Source: Pelagibacteraceae bacterium AG-404-N13 (GTDB taxonomy: Bacteria > Pseudomonadota > Alphaproteobacteria > Pelagibacterales > Pelagibacteraceae). From it: a DNA stretch of 51,773 bases. Within the stretch, counting starts at the first letter, position 1. Each line of letters starts with the position of its first letter. The notes below the pieces were generated by a model. It did no database searches. It was not told the DNA's origin and saw nothing but the letters and a program-made list of their open reading frames with translations. This document shows, one piece after another, positions 8,147 through 16,166 of this stretch. The stretch spans positions 1 through 51,773 of the forward strand of contig QCJD01000012.1 in the NCBI GenBank assembly GCA_003216255.1, read 5' to 3'. The translations under genes were made by a program, and so were the position numbers.

Positions 8147-9281
8147 ATTTTTGGATTATTTTTGGGATATAATTTTTGAAATTAAAAAAACCTTTATTGC
8201 AATACTGCCAAGAAAATTGATCAAGCTCTCTATATAAAAATTTAACTTCACTAAATTTTTTTGAATCTATGTAATCTAGTGTTTCTCCTACTGTTGGATA
8301 TAATAAATATGAATCGGCAATATCTTCAATTTCACTAACATCTAATATTTCACATTCTATCGATTTATCTTTAAGTCTTTTCTTTTGATCTTCAAACAAT
8401 TGAGTCTTAAAATTCATTGTTTTTTCACTTAATTTAATTTTTCTGTTTTGATTTTGATTAGTAATTAATTTAATTTTATTAAATTTGTTATTTATTAATT
8501 CGCTTAACTCCAAAGATAAACTATTTTCAAAGACTAGTAAATTTTTTCCTTCTTCAATATCTGGATTAATAAAATTTTTTTTTATAATAGGATAAAATTT
8601 TTCTACTTTTTTTGGAGATGCATTTTCTTTTAGTTTAATGTTTTTAAATCTATTATCAGTAAATTTTTTTATATTCCATTCACTTGCTAAATAATTTTTT
8701 CCTTGAGTTTGTATTCCAGCTACCCATCTCCAACCCAGTGTATTTGATGCTGGATCTCCATCGTAAAGATGTTGCATAAAAAATTCTGCACCTAATTGCC
8801 ATGGCAATTCTAAAGTAAATATCCAAATGCTAGCAAACCACATTCTAGCATGATTATGTAAATAATTATTTTCTTTCAACTCACCAACCCATTCGTTAAA
8901 ACATTGAATTTCTGTACTTCCTTCAACAGCTTTTTTATAATCTTGATCGTTTTTATATTTGTCTCTAATTTGATTTAATTCTAACAAATAATCTGTCCAA
9001 ACATCTGGCCTTAGTTCTATCCATCCTTTCCAAAAAGTTCTCCACATAATTTCTTGAATAAATTTTTCATTTTTAACAAAAGAATATTTATTTAATGATT
9101 TTTTTATTAACTCAACTTCGCTTATAACGCCGTGTGTTACATATGGAGATAAACATGAAACATTAGATCTTTTGTCTGGTCCATAATCAAAATTTCTTAA
9201 TTTTGAATAATTTACAAGGTTATTTTCGATAAACTCGTTCATTAACTCTTCTGCAAAAGTTCTTGAAGGCTTAAAATTCAT
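8139..9281 (-). CDS. Photolyase-like FAD-binding protein with antenna-like region at the C-terminus
   Basis: A 380-aa protein that begins directly with the photolyase FAD-binding domain (residues about 1-215): RNFDYGP and VSCLSPYVTHGVIS near the N-terminus, EIMWRTFWKGWIELRP, then NYLHNHARMWFASIWIF and DGDPASNTLGWRWVAG. No antenna domain precedes it. Residues about 245-380 alternate beta-like and helical stretches (LLVFENSLSLEL, SYLLYPTVGETLDYID, FSWQYCNKGFFNF), suggesting an alpha/beta domain placed after instead of before the FAD domain. Repair activity is unproven. Its ATG overlaps the DUF2805 stop by 11 bases. Converges with the DUF2256 gene. Confidence 0.82.
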   Translation of the reverse strand: MNFKPSRTFAEELMNEFIENNLVNYSKLRNFDYGPDKRSNVSCLSPYVTHGVISEVELIKKSLNKYSFVKNEKFIQEIMWRTFWKGWIELRPDVWTDYLLELNQIRDKYKNDQDYKKAVEGSTEIQCFNEWVGELKENNYLHNHARMWFASIWIFTLELPWQLGAEFFMQHLYDGDPASNTLGWRWVAGIQTQGKNYLASEWNIKKFTDNRFKNIKLKENASPKKVEKFYPIIKKNFINPDIEEGKNLLVFENSLSLELSELINNKFNKIKLITNQNQNRKIKLSEKTMNFKTQLFEDQKKRLKDKSIECEILDVSEIEDIADSYLLYPTVGETLDYIDSKKFSEVKFLYRELDQFSWQYCNKGFFNFKNYIPKIIQKFN

Positions 9282-9492
9282 ATCTATTTAATTTGCTTCT
9301 AGTTCTTTTTCTATGCTTTGCCATTCGCCCTCTTACTCTTTTTCTCCAAAGCACATAACTATTTTTTTTTAAATTTTTTCTCATAATAGAAATAACTTCA
9401 CTTTCCTTTAGGCCTGTTTTTTTTTTAATTTCTTCGAATGAAATCTTATCAGACCATGCCATACCTATTACAGCATCAATATCTTGTTTCAT
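9271..9492 (-). CDS. DUF2805 / TIGR03643 family protein
   Basis: A 73-aa basic protein matching TIGR03643/DUF2805: AVIGMAWSDKISFEEIKKK, TGLKESEVISIMRK and YVLWRKRVRGRMAKHRKR. The middle resembles a helix-turn-helix, so nucleic-acid binding is possible but unshown. The family is known mainly from neighbourhoods with photolyases, DUF2256 and CFA-like genes, exactly as here. It overlaps the permuted photolyase gene by 11 bases and follows the small membrane-protein gene by 23 bases, forming a minus-strand unit of three. Confidence 0.83.
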   Translation of the reverse strand: MKQDIDAVIGMAWSDKISFEEIKKKTGLKESEVISIMRKNLKKNSYVLWRKRVRGRMAKHRKRTRSKLNRYEF

Positions 9493-9515
9493 AAAATTTG
9501 AATTGAAAATAATTT

Positions 9516-9752
9516 TTATATTGTTTTTCTAGGATCTTTTAGTTTTTTCATCTTATCAATTAAACCTGATAATTTAGCACTTATGTAAACAATATAAACC
9601 ACTGTAAAACCAAGAGCCATTGTAGATAAAAAAACAAATATTGCGGTTAGTATTTTTTCTTCAAACCAGTTTTCTATTCCTGAATTAGAATAATATAAAA
9701 TATTCCAAAAAATGAAAAAGGAGATTTCATAAGTTATTATTATTCTAAACAT
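9516..9752 (-). CDS. Small membrane protein, unknown
   Basis: A 78-aa protein not recognised as a named family. Two hydrophobic segments are visible (about 5-22 and 36-60), followed by a basic tail KMKKLKDPRKTI. It is first in a minus-strand unit with DUF2805 and the permuted photolyase and faces the SDR gene across a regulatory spacer. That position suggests a membrane partner of the light/lipid cluster, but the sequence gives no function. Confidence 0.6.
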   Translation of the reverse strand: MFRIIITYEISFFIFWNILYYSNSGIENWFEEKILTAIFVFLSTMALGFTVVYIVYISAKLSGLIDKMKKLKDPRKTI

Positions 9753-9782
9753 ATTATTCGTATAGTTTGTTTTATTGATTCT

Positions 9783-9811
9783 TTAACTTACATCTTGTCG
9801 CATATTATAAT
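9783..9811 (+). promoter_or_regulatory. Promoter of the SDR gene at 9869
   Basis: TTAACT (9783-9788) and a perfect TATAAT (9806-9811) are separated by 17 bases. Transcription would begin near 9818, giving a leader of about 50 bases that contains the palindrome at 9839-9859. Confidence 0.6.
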
Positions 9812-9838
9812 CGTATCTAGTTTCATAATAAATATTAC

Positions 9839-9859
9839 ATATCTACTAAAAGTAGATAT
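9839..9859. promoter_or_regulatory. Perfect palindrome in the SDR leader
   Basis: Nine-base arms ATATCTACT and AGTAGATAT flank AAA. The right arm ends 9 bases before the SDR start codon and no clear Shine-Dalgarno sequence is present. It could be a repressor site in the divergent spacer or an RNA hairpin controlling translation initiation. Confidence 0.6.
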
Positions 9860-9868
9860 TATAAATTT

Positions 9869-10621
9869 ATGAAAACTATATGGATTACAGGAGCAAGTAG
9901 CGGCATAGGAAAATCTTTAGCTTTAAAGTTTGCTAATGAAGGATGGCAGGTTGCCGCATCTGCTAGAAGAGAAGATTTATTAAATCAATTATCTGAGTCT
10001 AATCAAAATATTTCTCCATTCCCTTTGGATGTAACTAGCAGAGAAAATTGTGAGGAAATTTTTGAAAAAATTAAAAATAAATTTGAAAGTATTGATACAT
10101 GTTTTTTTTCTACTGGTACTTGGGATCCAAAAAAAGAAAAAGAGATTGATATAGACCAAATGAAAAAAGTCATGGAGGTAAATTTTTTTGGAACTCTAAA
10201 TTGCATTAAAGCAGTTGAAATGTATTTTAAAGAAAAAAAAAATGGAAATATATCAATAGTTTCTTCTATTGCTGGCTATAGGGGTTTGCCGAATTCTACA
10301 GGATATGGAGCATCAAAAGCTGCTTTAAATAATTTAGCAGAAAGTCTTTATTTTGATTTTGGAAGATACAATGTAAGAGTTTCTTTGATTTCTCCAGGAT
10401 TTATAAAGACACCAATGACAGACAAAAATCAATTTAAAATGCCTTTTTTAAAAACTCCAGAGTTTGCTGCTGAAAAGATTTATAATGGATTAATAAATGG
10501 ATCTAGTTTTGAAATAGATTTTCCTAAAGAACTAACATTAATTTTAAAATTTTTGAAAATTTTACCTGATAGTGTTTATTTTAAATTGATAAGAAAATTA
10601 ACCAAATATCAAAAGCTTTAG
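9869..10621 (+). CDS. Classical short-chain dehydrogenase/reductase
   Basis: A 250-aa cytoplasmic NAD(P)-dependent oxidoreductase with all classical SDR marks: TGASSGIGKSLA at the N-terminus, VNFFGTLNC, SIVSSIAGYRG and catalytic GYGASKAALNNLAE, then SLISPGFIKTPMT. Unlike the SDR at 5462-6172 the active site is intact. SDR genes of this kind recur next to CFA-like/DUF1365/amine-oxidase clusters, which suggests a lipid or fatty-acid carbonyl substrate, but this is inference from context. It converges on the DUF3833 gene with one base between stops. The leader carries a strong palindrome. Confidence 0.85.
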   Translation: MKTIWITGASSGIGKSLALKFANEGWQVAASARREDLLNQLSESNQNISPFPLDVTSRENCEEIFEKIKNKFESIDTCFFSTGTWDPKKEKEIDIDQMKKVMEVNFFGTLNCIKAVEMYFKEKKNGNISIVSSIAGYRGLPNSTGYGASKAALNNLAESLYFDFGRYNVRVSLISPGFIKTPMTDKNQFKMPFLKTPEFAAEKIYNGLINGSSFEIDFPKELTLILKFLKILPDSVYFKLIRKLTKYQKL

Positions 10622-10622
10622 A

Positions 10623-11171
10623 TTAATCTTTAAAAAACATAACTGTTAGTTCTGCAACCTTAATACCAAATTTAGTCATCTTTGCTCTATTAATTGCTAC
10701 TTTTTCGTCTTGCATAAAAATCCAATCATCAAAAGTAATTTTAATTTCTTTTCCTTTTACTGGCACTAATAAGACATATTCAAATTTAAAAGCAGGTCCA
10801 TATGAATAACCTTTGGCGATGCCAACCACATCTTCGGCGGTTCCTTCATAATTGTGATTGTCTATTTTGTTTATTTTCCACTGTCTTGTTTGAACTTCGC
10901 CATCGCTCCAATTAAACTTTTCATCCAGAATTAGTTGTTTTCCATCCCATTTTCCATTTAAATCTGCAGAAAATTGTCTTGTTACTTTGCCAGATCGGTT
11001 TTGAAGTATTCCCCAGGCCTTTACGTTACCTGACATAAAATCTTCAATAATTAATCTCGGTTGCTTGTCTTTAAAATCTTCTGGTTTCATGGATTGCTTA
11101 CCTGAACAGCTTGTAATAAATAGAAGACTTACAATCAATAAAAATAATCTAAAACTTATTATTTGTTTCAT
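10623..11171 (-). CDS. DUF3833 lipoprotein, lipocalin-like
   Basis: A 182-aa exported lipoprotein: the signal peptide ends in a lipobox FITSC at about residues 18-22, so cysteine 22 would be lipidated. The body has the DUF3833 pattern, FMSGNVKAWGILQNRSGKV, a series of short beta strands with GYSYGPAFKFEYVLLVPV and DDWIFMQDEKVAINRA. The fold is thought to be lipocalin-like, suitable for a fatty ligand. It is the last gene of a long minus-strand series, 8 bases after the CFA-like gene. Function unknown; the association with lipid modification is contextual. Confidence 0.83.
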   Translation of the reverse strand: MKQIISFRLFLLIVSLLFITSCSGKQSMKPEDFKDKQPRLIIEDFMSGNVKAWGILQNRSGKVTRQFSADLNGKWDGKQLILDEKFNWSDGEVQTRQWKINKIDNHNYEGTAEDVVGIAKGYSYGPAFKFEYVLLVPVKGKEIKITFDDWIFMQDEKVAINRAKMTKFGIKVAELTVMFFKD

Positions 11172-11179
11172 AAAATTAA

Positions 11180-12358
11180 TTACTTATTTTGAAGAGAAAA
11201 TTGAATTAGATCTATATTTTTTGATTTAAACCCTGCTTCACAATAAGATAAATAAAAATTCCACATTCTTTTAAAATTTAGATCAAAACCTTGTTTAGAT
11301 ATTTGATCCCACTTTTTTAAAAACTCATCCCTCCATAATTTTAATGTGTTTGAATAATGGAAGCCATAAGATTCATATGTATTTATTGCCAAACCTTTAT
11401 CGAAAGATAAATCGTATAAACTTTTTTTCGAAGGCAAGAATCCTCCTGGAAAAATATATCTTTGAATAAAATCCTGTTTTGATTTGTATCTTTCAAAAAG
11501 ATCATCTTTAATTGTTATTGCTTGAATCGCAGCTTTGCCATTTTCTGACAAGTTGGATTTTATTGTTTGAAAATAGCTTGGTAGATAGTTCTTGCCCACC
11601 GCTTCAATCATTTCTATTGATGCAATAGAATTATATTTTTCTTGTACATCTCTATAATCTTTTAATTTAATTTGAATTTTTTCGTTTAATCCATTTTTAA
11701 ATATTCTCTTTTTTGCATATTCAAATTGTTTCTGTGATATAGTTATACAGTCCATCTTTATATCGTGATTTTTACCTACAAATTCTGCAAAACCTCCCCA
11801 TCCACAACCTATTTCTAAAATTTTATCACCAGGTTTTGGATTAATTAAAGATATAAGTTTTTTGTATTTATTCATTTGTGCAGACTCTAAACTATTTTCT
11901 TTTTTATCAAATATAGCACTTGAGTAAGTTAGACTAGGATCTAACCATAAAGAAAAAAATTCATTTCCTAAATCATAATGTTTAGAAATATTTTTTTTAC
12001 TTCTTTCCTTATCATTTTTTATAAATATGTTTTTTAATGAATTGACAAATGGAAAATCTAAAAAACCAGAAAATTTATGAATCACTTTTATATTCTTTGC
12101 TGACAACTCAATTAGATTGGTTAAATTATCTGTTTCAAAGTCACCCTTGATATAAGCTTCTGCCAAACCTATACTTCCATTTTTAATTATTTGATATGTA
12201 AATCCAGGTTTATTGATTTTAATTTTTACTTTTAATTCTTCTTTTAAGTCTCCAAAAATATATTTTTTATTATCAAAATTAGTTAATTCTAAACTTCCAT
12301 ATTTTATTAATTTTAAAAATTTAAAAACGATCTTATCAGTAATAATGTTTAATTTCAT
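11180..12358 (-). CDS. Cyclopropane-fatty-acid synthase-like SAM methyltransferase
   Basis: A 392-aa enzyme of the CFA family, which methylates or cyclopropanates double bonds of membrane phospholipid acyl chains using S-adenosylmethionine. Visible marks are HYDLGNEFFSLWLDPSLTYS, split as HYDLGNEFF and WLDPSLTYS, the SAM loop ILEIGCGWGGFAEF, IEMIEAVGKNYL and QRYIFPGGFLPS. Length fits the family. Its ATG overlaps the DUF1365 stop. In Rhodobacter a CFA homologue in a comparable cluster is needed for furan fatty acid synthesis, so the product may be a methylated or furan acid rather than a plain cyclopropane. Confidence 0.88.
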   Translation of the reverse strand: MKLNIITDKIVFKFLKLIKYGSLELTNFDNKKYIFGDLKEELKVKIKINKPGFTYQIIKNGSIGLAEAYIKGDFETDNLTNLIELSAKNIKVIHKFSGFLDFPFVNSLKNIFIKNDKERSKKNISKHYDLGNEFFSLWLDPSLTYSSAIFDKKENSLESAQMNKYKKLISLINPKPGDKILEIGCGWGGFAEFVGKNHDIKMDCITISQKQFEYAKKRIFKNGLNEKIQIKLKDYRDVQEKYNSIASIEMIEAVGKNYLPSYFQTIKSNLSENGKAAIQAITIKDDLFERYKSKQDFIQRYIFPGGFLPSKKSLYDLSFDKGLAINTYESYGFHYSNTLKLWRDEFLKKWDQISKQGFDLNFKRMWNFYLSYCEAGFKSKNIDLIQFSLQNK

Positions 12359-13122
12359 TTTTCTTCAATCGATATATTATTTTTTATTTTTAATTTTCGT
12401 TTAATTACTTTAATTCCTTTAAACCATAATTTTAATGCTTCAAAATGTATTGCGGCAATTATTTTAAATGTCATTAAAGGATGACAAATATAGGAAAATA
12501 TTAAATTTTTTTCGTTTAAATCTTTTGCTTTTCCATCTTGAGATGCATAAAGAAGTTTTCCTTCATTGTCTTTTTGATCAATAATAATAGAAATTTTCTC
12601 AGAGGTTTTTAGTACTCTAAAATAATAATGACATTCCATGTTTATAAATGGTGAAACATGAAACTTTTTTGTGCAATTATTAGTTATTAATTTATCATTA
12701 TCAGTTTTAAATATATACGTATGTTGTTCACCAAAAGTATTTTTAACCTCATACAAAATAGATATTAACTTTGAATTTTCATCATAAATAAAAAAAATGC
12801 TTAAAGGATTAAATACATAACCAAAAATTCTAGGGTAACACAATAGTTTGACTTGAACTTTTTCACTATTTATTCCAATTTTTTTTAAATTTTTAATTAT
12901 CCAACTTTTGATTGGAGTTCCGTCTCTAGGACCATGATCTATATCAAAAAAACTAATAATATTAAATTTGTTATACGAGAATATTTTAATTTTTTTTTCT
13001 ATTGTTTCCAATTCATCAATATCAATCAACAAAGAAAACACTTTATATTTAAAGTAATGCTCTTTAGGCTTGAACCTTCTATGAATAACTTTGCCATCAT
13101 AAATTATTGAATTTTTAATCAT
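12355..13122 (-). CDS. DUF1365 family protein
   Basis: A 255-aa protein with the DUF1365 N-terminus YDGKVIHRRFKPKEHYFKYK, then IDHGPRDGTPIKSWI and CYPRIFGYVFNPLSIFF. The family is almost always encoded between an amine-oxidase-like flavoprotein and a CFA-like methyltransferase, as here, and has no assigned reaction. It overlaps the flavoprotein gene by 8 bases and the CFA-like gene by ATGA, so the three products are likely made in fixed ratio. A role in unusual fatty-acid formation is inferred from the neighbours. Confidence 0.85.
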   Translation of the reverse strand: MIKNSIIYDGKVIHRRFKPKEHYFKYKVFSLLIDIDELETIEKKIKIFSYNKFNIISFFDIDHGPRDGTPIKSWIIKNLKKIGINSEKVQVKLLCYPRIFGYVFNPLSIFFIYDENSKLISILYEVKNTFGEQHTYIFKTDNDKLITNNCTKKFHVSPFINMECHYYFRVLKTSEKISIIIDQKDNEGKLLYASQDGKAKDLNEKNLIFSYICHPLMTFKIIAAIHFEALKLWFKGIKVIKRKLKIKNNISIEEK

Positions 13123-14353
13123 CTAAAGACTTAATCATTTCAATAGAAGATTTAATACCATCTTCATGAAAACCATAACCAAAATAACTTCCACAAAATA
13201 AAATATTTTTTTTATTTTGTAATAAAATTAATTTTTTTTGAAAATCTAATGCTTTTTGGTCAAAGTATGGATGTGTAAATTTAACTTTTTTTAATATTTT
13301 GTCTTCTTTTATTTGTGACATTGGATTTAATGTTAAAAAAATATTTTCATGACAATTCAAATTTTGCAACAAATTCAGCCAATATGTTAATGAGTTTTTT
13401 TCAGGGTTTTCTGAGTTTACATGTGAATTCCAAGATGACCATACTTGCTTATTTTTTGGCATTATATTTTCATCGGAATGAATAATTGCAATATTTTCCT
13501 TATATTTAAAATTTGACAGAAAAATTCTTTCTTCATCAAGAGGATTTTCTATTATTGATAAAGCTTCATCTGCATGATTAGCAAGTACAACTTTGTCATA
13601 ATCAAAAAATTCATTATCTCCTCCGTAATATACCTGAACACCAGTTGGTATTCTTTTTACATTATTAATTTTATAGTTTTTGTAATATTCTCCACTTATT
13701 TTTGATAAAATTTTATTTACATATGATTTGCTTCTATTTGAAACTGTAAACCACTGAGGTCTTTTCTTTAATTTAAATAAACCGTGATTTTGAAAAAATT
13801 TTAAGAAAAATTTCATTGGCATATTATTAGCCTCATAGGGAGGCATGGACCATATTGCTGATACCATTGGTATTAAATGATAATTAATAAATGATTTGGA
13901 TAAATTTTTTTTTCTTAAAAATTCTCCTAATGTAATATCTTCTTTTAAATCAGAAATTTTATCACAATGATTGTAAAACTTAATAATGTCAAAAAACATT
14001 TTAAGAAAATTTAAATTAAATATATTCGATTTATTTGAAAACATTCCTTTTAATCCTCTCCCACAATATTCAAAACTAGTACCTTGAACCGAAACCGAAA
14101 ATGACATATCGCTTTTTTCAATTTTAATTTGATTTTCTGAAAAGAAATTTATTAAGTTTGGATATGTTTCATGATTAAAAACAATGAAACCTATATCTAC
14201 AGGAATTTTTTTTTCATTGAGTAAAATATCTAATGTGTATGAATGACCACCAAAACGATCTTCTTTTTCAAATAAATCTACTTTATGTTTTTTTGATAAA
14301 TAATATGCTGCACTTAATCCAGATATTCCCGATCCAATTACTGCTATTTTCAT
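13115..14353 (-). CDS. Amine-oxidase-like FAD flavoprotein
   Basis: A 412-aa protein opening with the FAD-binding motif IAVIGSGISGLSAAYYLS and FEKEDRFGGHSYT, like flavin amine oxidases and phytoene-desaturase relatives. The segment VDIGFIVFNHETYPNLINFF and C-terminal FCGSYFGYGFHEDGIKSS are typical of the branch encoded with DUF1365 and CFA-like genes. A lipid-dehydrogenating role is plausible from context. It shares ATGA with the upstream EamA gene, linking it to the pxp genes. Cytoplasmic or membrane-associated; no signal peptide. Confidence 0.85.
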   Translation of the reverse strand: MKIAVIGSGISGLSAAYYLSKKHKVDLFEKEDRFGGHSYTLDILLNEKKIPVDIGFIVFNHETYPNLINFFSENQIKIEKSDMSFSVSVQGTSFEYCGRGLKGMFSNKSNIFNLNFLKMFFDIIKFYNHCDKISDLKEDITLGEFLRKKNLSKSFINYHLIPMVSAIWSMPPYEANNMPMKFFLKFFQNHGLFKLKKRPQWFTVSNRSKSYVNKILSKISGEYYKNYKINNVKRIPTGVQVYYGGDNEFFDYDKVVLANHADEALSIIENPLDEERIFLSNFKYKENIAIIHSDENIMPKNKQVWSSWNSHVNSENPEKNSLTYWLNLLQNLNCHENIFLTLNPMSQIKEDKILKKVKFTHPYFDQKALDFQKKLILLQNKKNILFCGSYFGYGFHEDGIKSSIEMIKSLDD

Positions 14354-15222
14354 TTAGTTTTTCTTTCTTTTATTAATAAAGAATAAAATTGAATAAATAC
14401 GGCAAACAAGATAATTGAACCACCAACAAATGCATATAATTGTGGACTTTCATCTAAAAAGATCCAGGCCCAAAAAGGTCCAAGTACTGCCTCGGTCATC
14501 ATTAAAATGCCAACCATAGCTGACAGGGTTTTCTTTGCTCCAATAGTTATGAAAATAAAACCAAGTCCAACCTGAAAAAAACCAGCCAAAAAACCTAAAA
14601 AAAGATCATTAGTAGAAACAGTAATTTTTGAAGAAACATAATAACCAATTAACATTGCTACTATTCCAGCAAACAGTTGCAATGGAACCATGTCTACATT
14701 TGGATATTTTCTTATAATAATAATTAATACAGCAAATGAAATTGGCATTATAAACGCAACTAAGTTTCCAAAAAATTGTCCTGGCGATAATGAGTTTCCT
14801 ACCATTAATAATATTCCTGACATGGCAAGAATAATTGATGATAATGTTAGTTTAGATATTTTCTCTTTTAAAAATAGGTATCCAAAAATTGCTAGAAAAA
14901 TTGCCTGAGTTTGTATTATAAAATTAGCATTTGCAACAGTTGTATTGTACATGGCAAAAACATAAGCACTAAAACCAAGACCAAGTATTATACCTCCAAT
15001 AAACCCAGGTAACCCAGACTGATAAAGTGCAGTAAAAACTTTTTTTTTATAAGTAGATAATAAAAATATAGAAACTAATAAAACAAAAAAAAATTGTCTC
15101 CAAAAAAGGATTTGCCATAAAGTTGCACCTTCGAAAGATTTTACTATTAAACCTCCAAAACTTAAGCAAAATGCACCTAGAAAAACTAGAAAAGGTCCAG
15201 GTAAGTTTGAAATTAGATTCAT
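14350..15222 (-). CDS. EamA/DMT-family transporter
   Basis: A 290-aa inner-membrane protein with about ten transmembrane helices in two EamA repeats; FGGLIVKSFEGATLWQILFW lies in the first. It overlaps pxpC upstream (ATGA) and the flavoprotein gene downstream (ATGA). Being coupled to the 5-oxoprolinase genes, it might move 5-oxoproline, glutamate or another amino acid, but the sequence cannot show the substrate. Only low similarity to the EamA protein at 1623-2477 is apparent, so it is not a recent duplicate. Confidence 0.85.
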   Translation of the reverse strand: MNLISNLPGPFLVFLGAFCLSFGGLIVKSFEGATLWQILFWRQFFFVLLVSIFLLSTYKKKVFTALYQSGLPGFIGGIILGLGFSAYVFAMYNTTVANANFIIQTQAIFLAIFGYLFLKEKISKLTLSSIILAMSGILLMVGNSLSPGQFFGNLVAFIMPISFAVLIIIIRKYPNVDMVPLQLFAGIVAMLIGYYVSSKITVSTNDLFLGFLAGFFQVGLGFIFITIGAKKTLSAMVGILMMTEAVLGPFWAWIFLDESPQLYAFVGGSIILFAVFIQFYSLLIKERKTK

Positions 15223-16166
15223 TTGATTTTTGAAACTAAATTCATTGTTTCCATTTGATATAGTTTAAATAATAATTCAGCACTAGCTAAATCTATTTCC
15301 TTAAACTTTATTTTAGATCCTGGTGGTAATTGTACCAACTTATCGTAGTCAGCGCTTATAACAACACCAATTTTTGGATAACCACCTATTGTTCCATGAT
15401 CGGATAACATAATTATTGGATTTCCATCTGATGGTACTTGAATCACTCCTTTAATAATACCTTCTGATTTTATATTGGTATCTACATCATTTTTAAGTTT
15501 TATTCCTTCCAATCTCATTCCCATTCTATCGCTTAATTTTGTTACTGAAAATTCTTTATCAAAAAAATTTTTTTTACTTTCGGCTGAAAAATAATTAAAA
15601 TTTGTTCCTTTAATAACTCGAATATTTTCAATTTTTGTATTCAGATAATCTAATTTTCTTGTTGAAGTTTTAGAGTTAGCACTAATAATTTTAATCATCT
15701 GGTCTTTTTCTATTTTTTTTCCATCATTAGGTCCAATTTTAGCTTTTATATTAGTTGAAAAACTATCCCACTGAGCTTCTATATCAAAGCTACCACCTAT
15801 AGCTAAATATCCGTAAACAGAATTATTAGTAGAAGCGATATCTAATTCATCTCCATCTTCTAAAATATAACTTTGATAACAGTTTCCTTCTATTGTTTTA
15901 TTCTTTTTTAAAATATTAAAAGTAATATTTCCTGTTATGTTGAAAATAATTGTTTCTCCTCTTAATTTAAGTAATGGACCCTGAAATGCAAATTCAATAG
16001 CGGGTGCATTAATTTTATTTCCTACAATTGCATTAGCTAAAGTATAATTTCTATTATCCATTGCGCCGCTAAATGGAACACCAATGTGATATAAATTTTT
16101 TCTTCCTAAATCCTGAAAAGTAGTGTTAATCCCTGGTCTAATTACTTCAAAATAACTTTCATTCAT
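15219..16166 (-). CDS. pxpC: 5-oxoprolinase subunit PxpC (KipA-type)
   Basis: With PxpA and PxpB it hydrolyses 5-oxoproline (pyroglutamate) to glutamate using ATP. The 315-aa product shows YFEVIRPGINTTFQDLGR, HIGVPFSGAMDNRNYTLAN, IEFAFQGP and a C-terminal IQVPSDGNPIIMLSDHGTIG, the allophanate-hydrolase-subunit-2/KipA pattern. I place the start at the ATG at 16166, which overlaps the pxpB stop and puts the family N-terminus at residue 1; an ATG at 16184 and a TTG at 16202 are less likely. The stop overlaps the EamA start by ATGA. Confidence 0.9.
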   Translation of the reverse strand: MNESYFEVIRPGINTTFQDLGRKNLYHIGVPFSGAMDNRNYTLANAIVGNKINAPAIEFAFQGPLLKLRGETIIFNITGNITFNILKKNKTIEGNCYQSYILEDGDELDIASTNNSVYGYLAIGGSFDIEAQWDSFSTNIKAKIGPNDGKKIEKDQMIKIISANSKTSTRKLDYLNTKIENIRVIKGTNFNYFSAESKKNFFDKEFSVTKLSDRMGMRLEGIKLKNDVDTNIKSEGIIKGVIQVPSDGNPIIMLSDHGTIGGYPKIGVVISADYDKLVQLPPGSKIKFKEIDLASAELLFKLYQMETMNLVSKIK

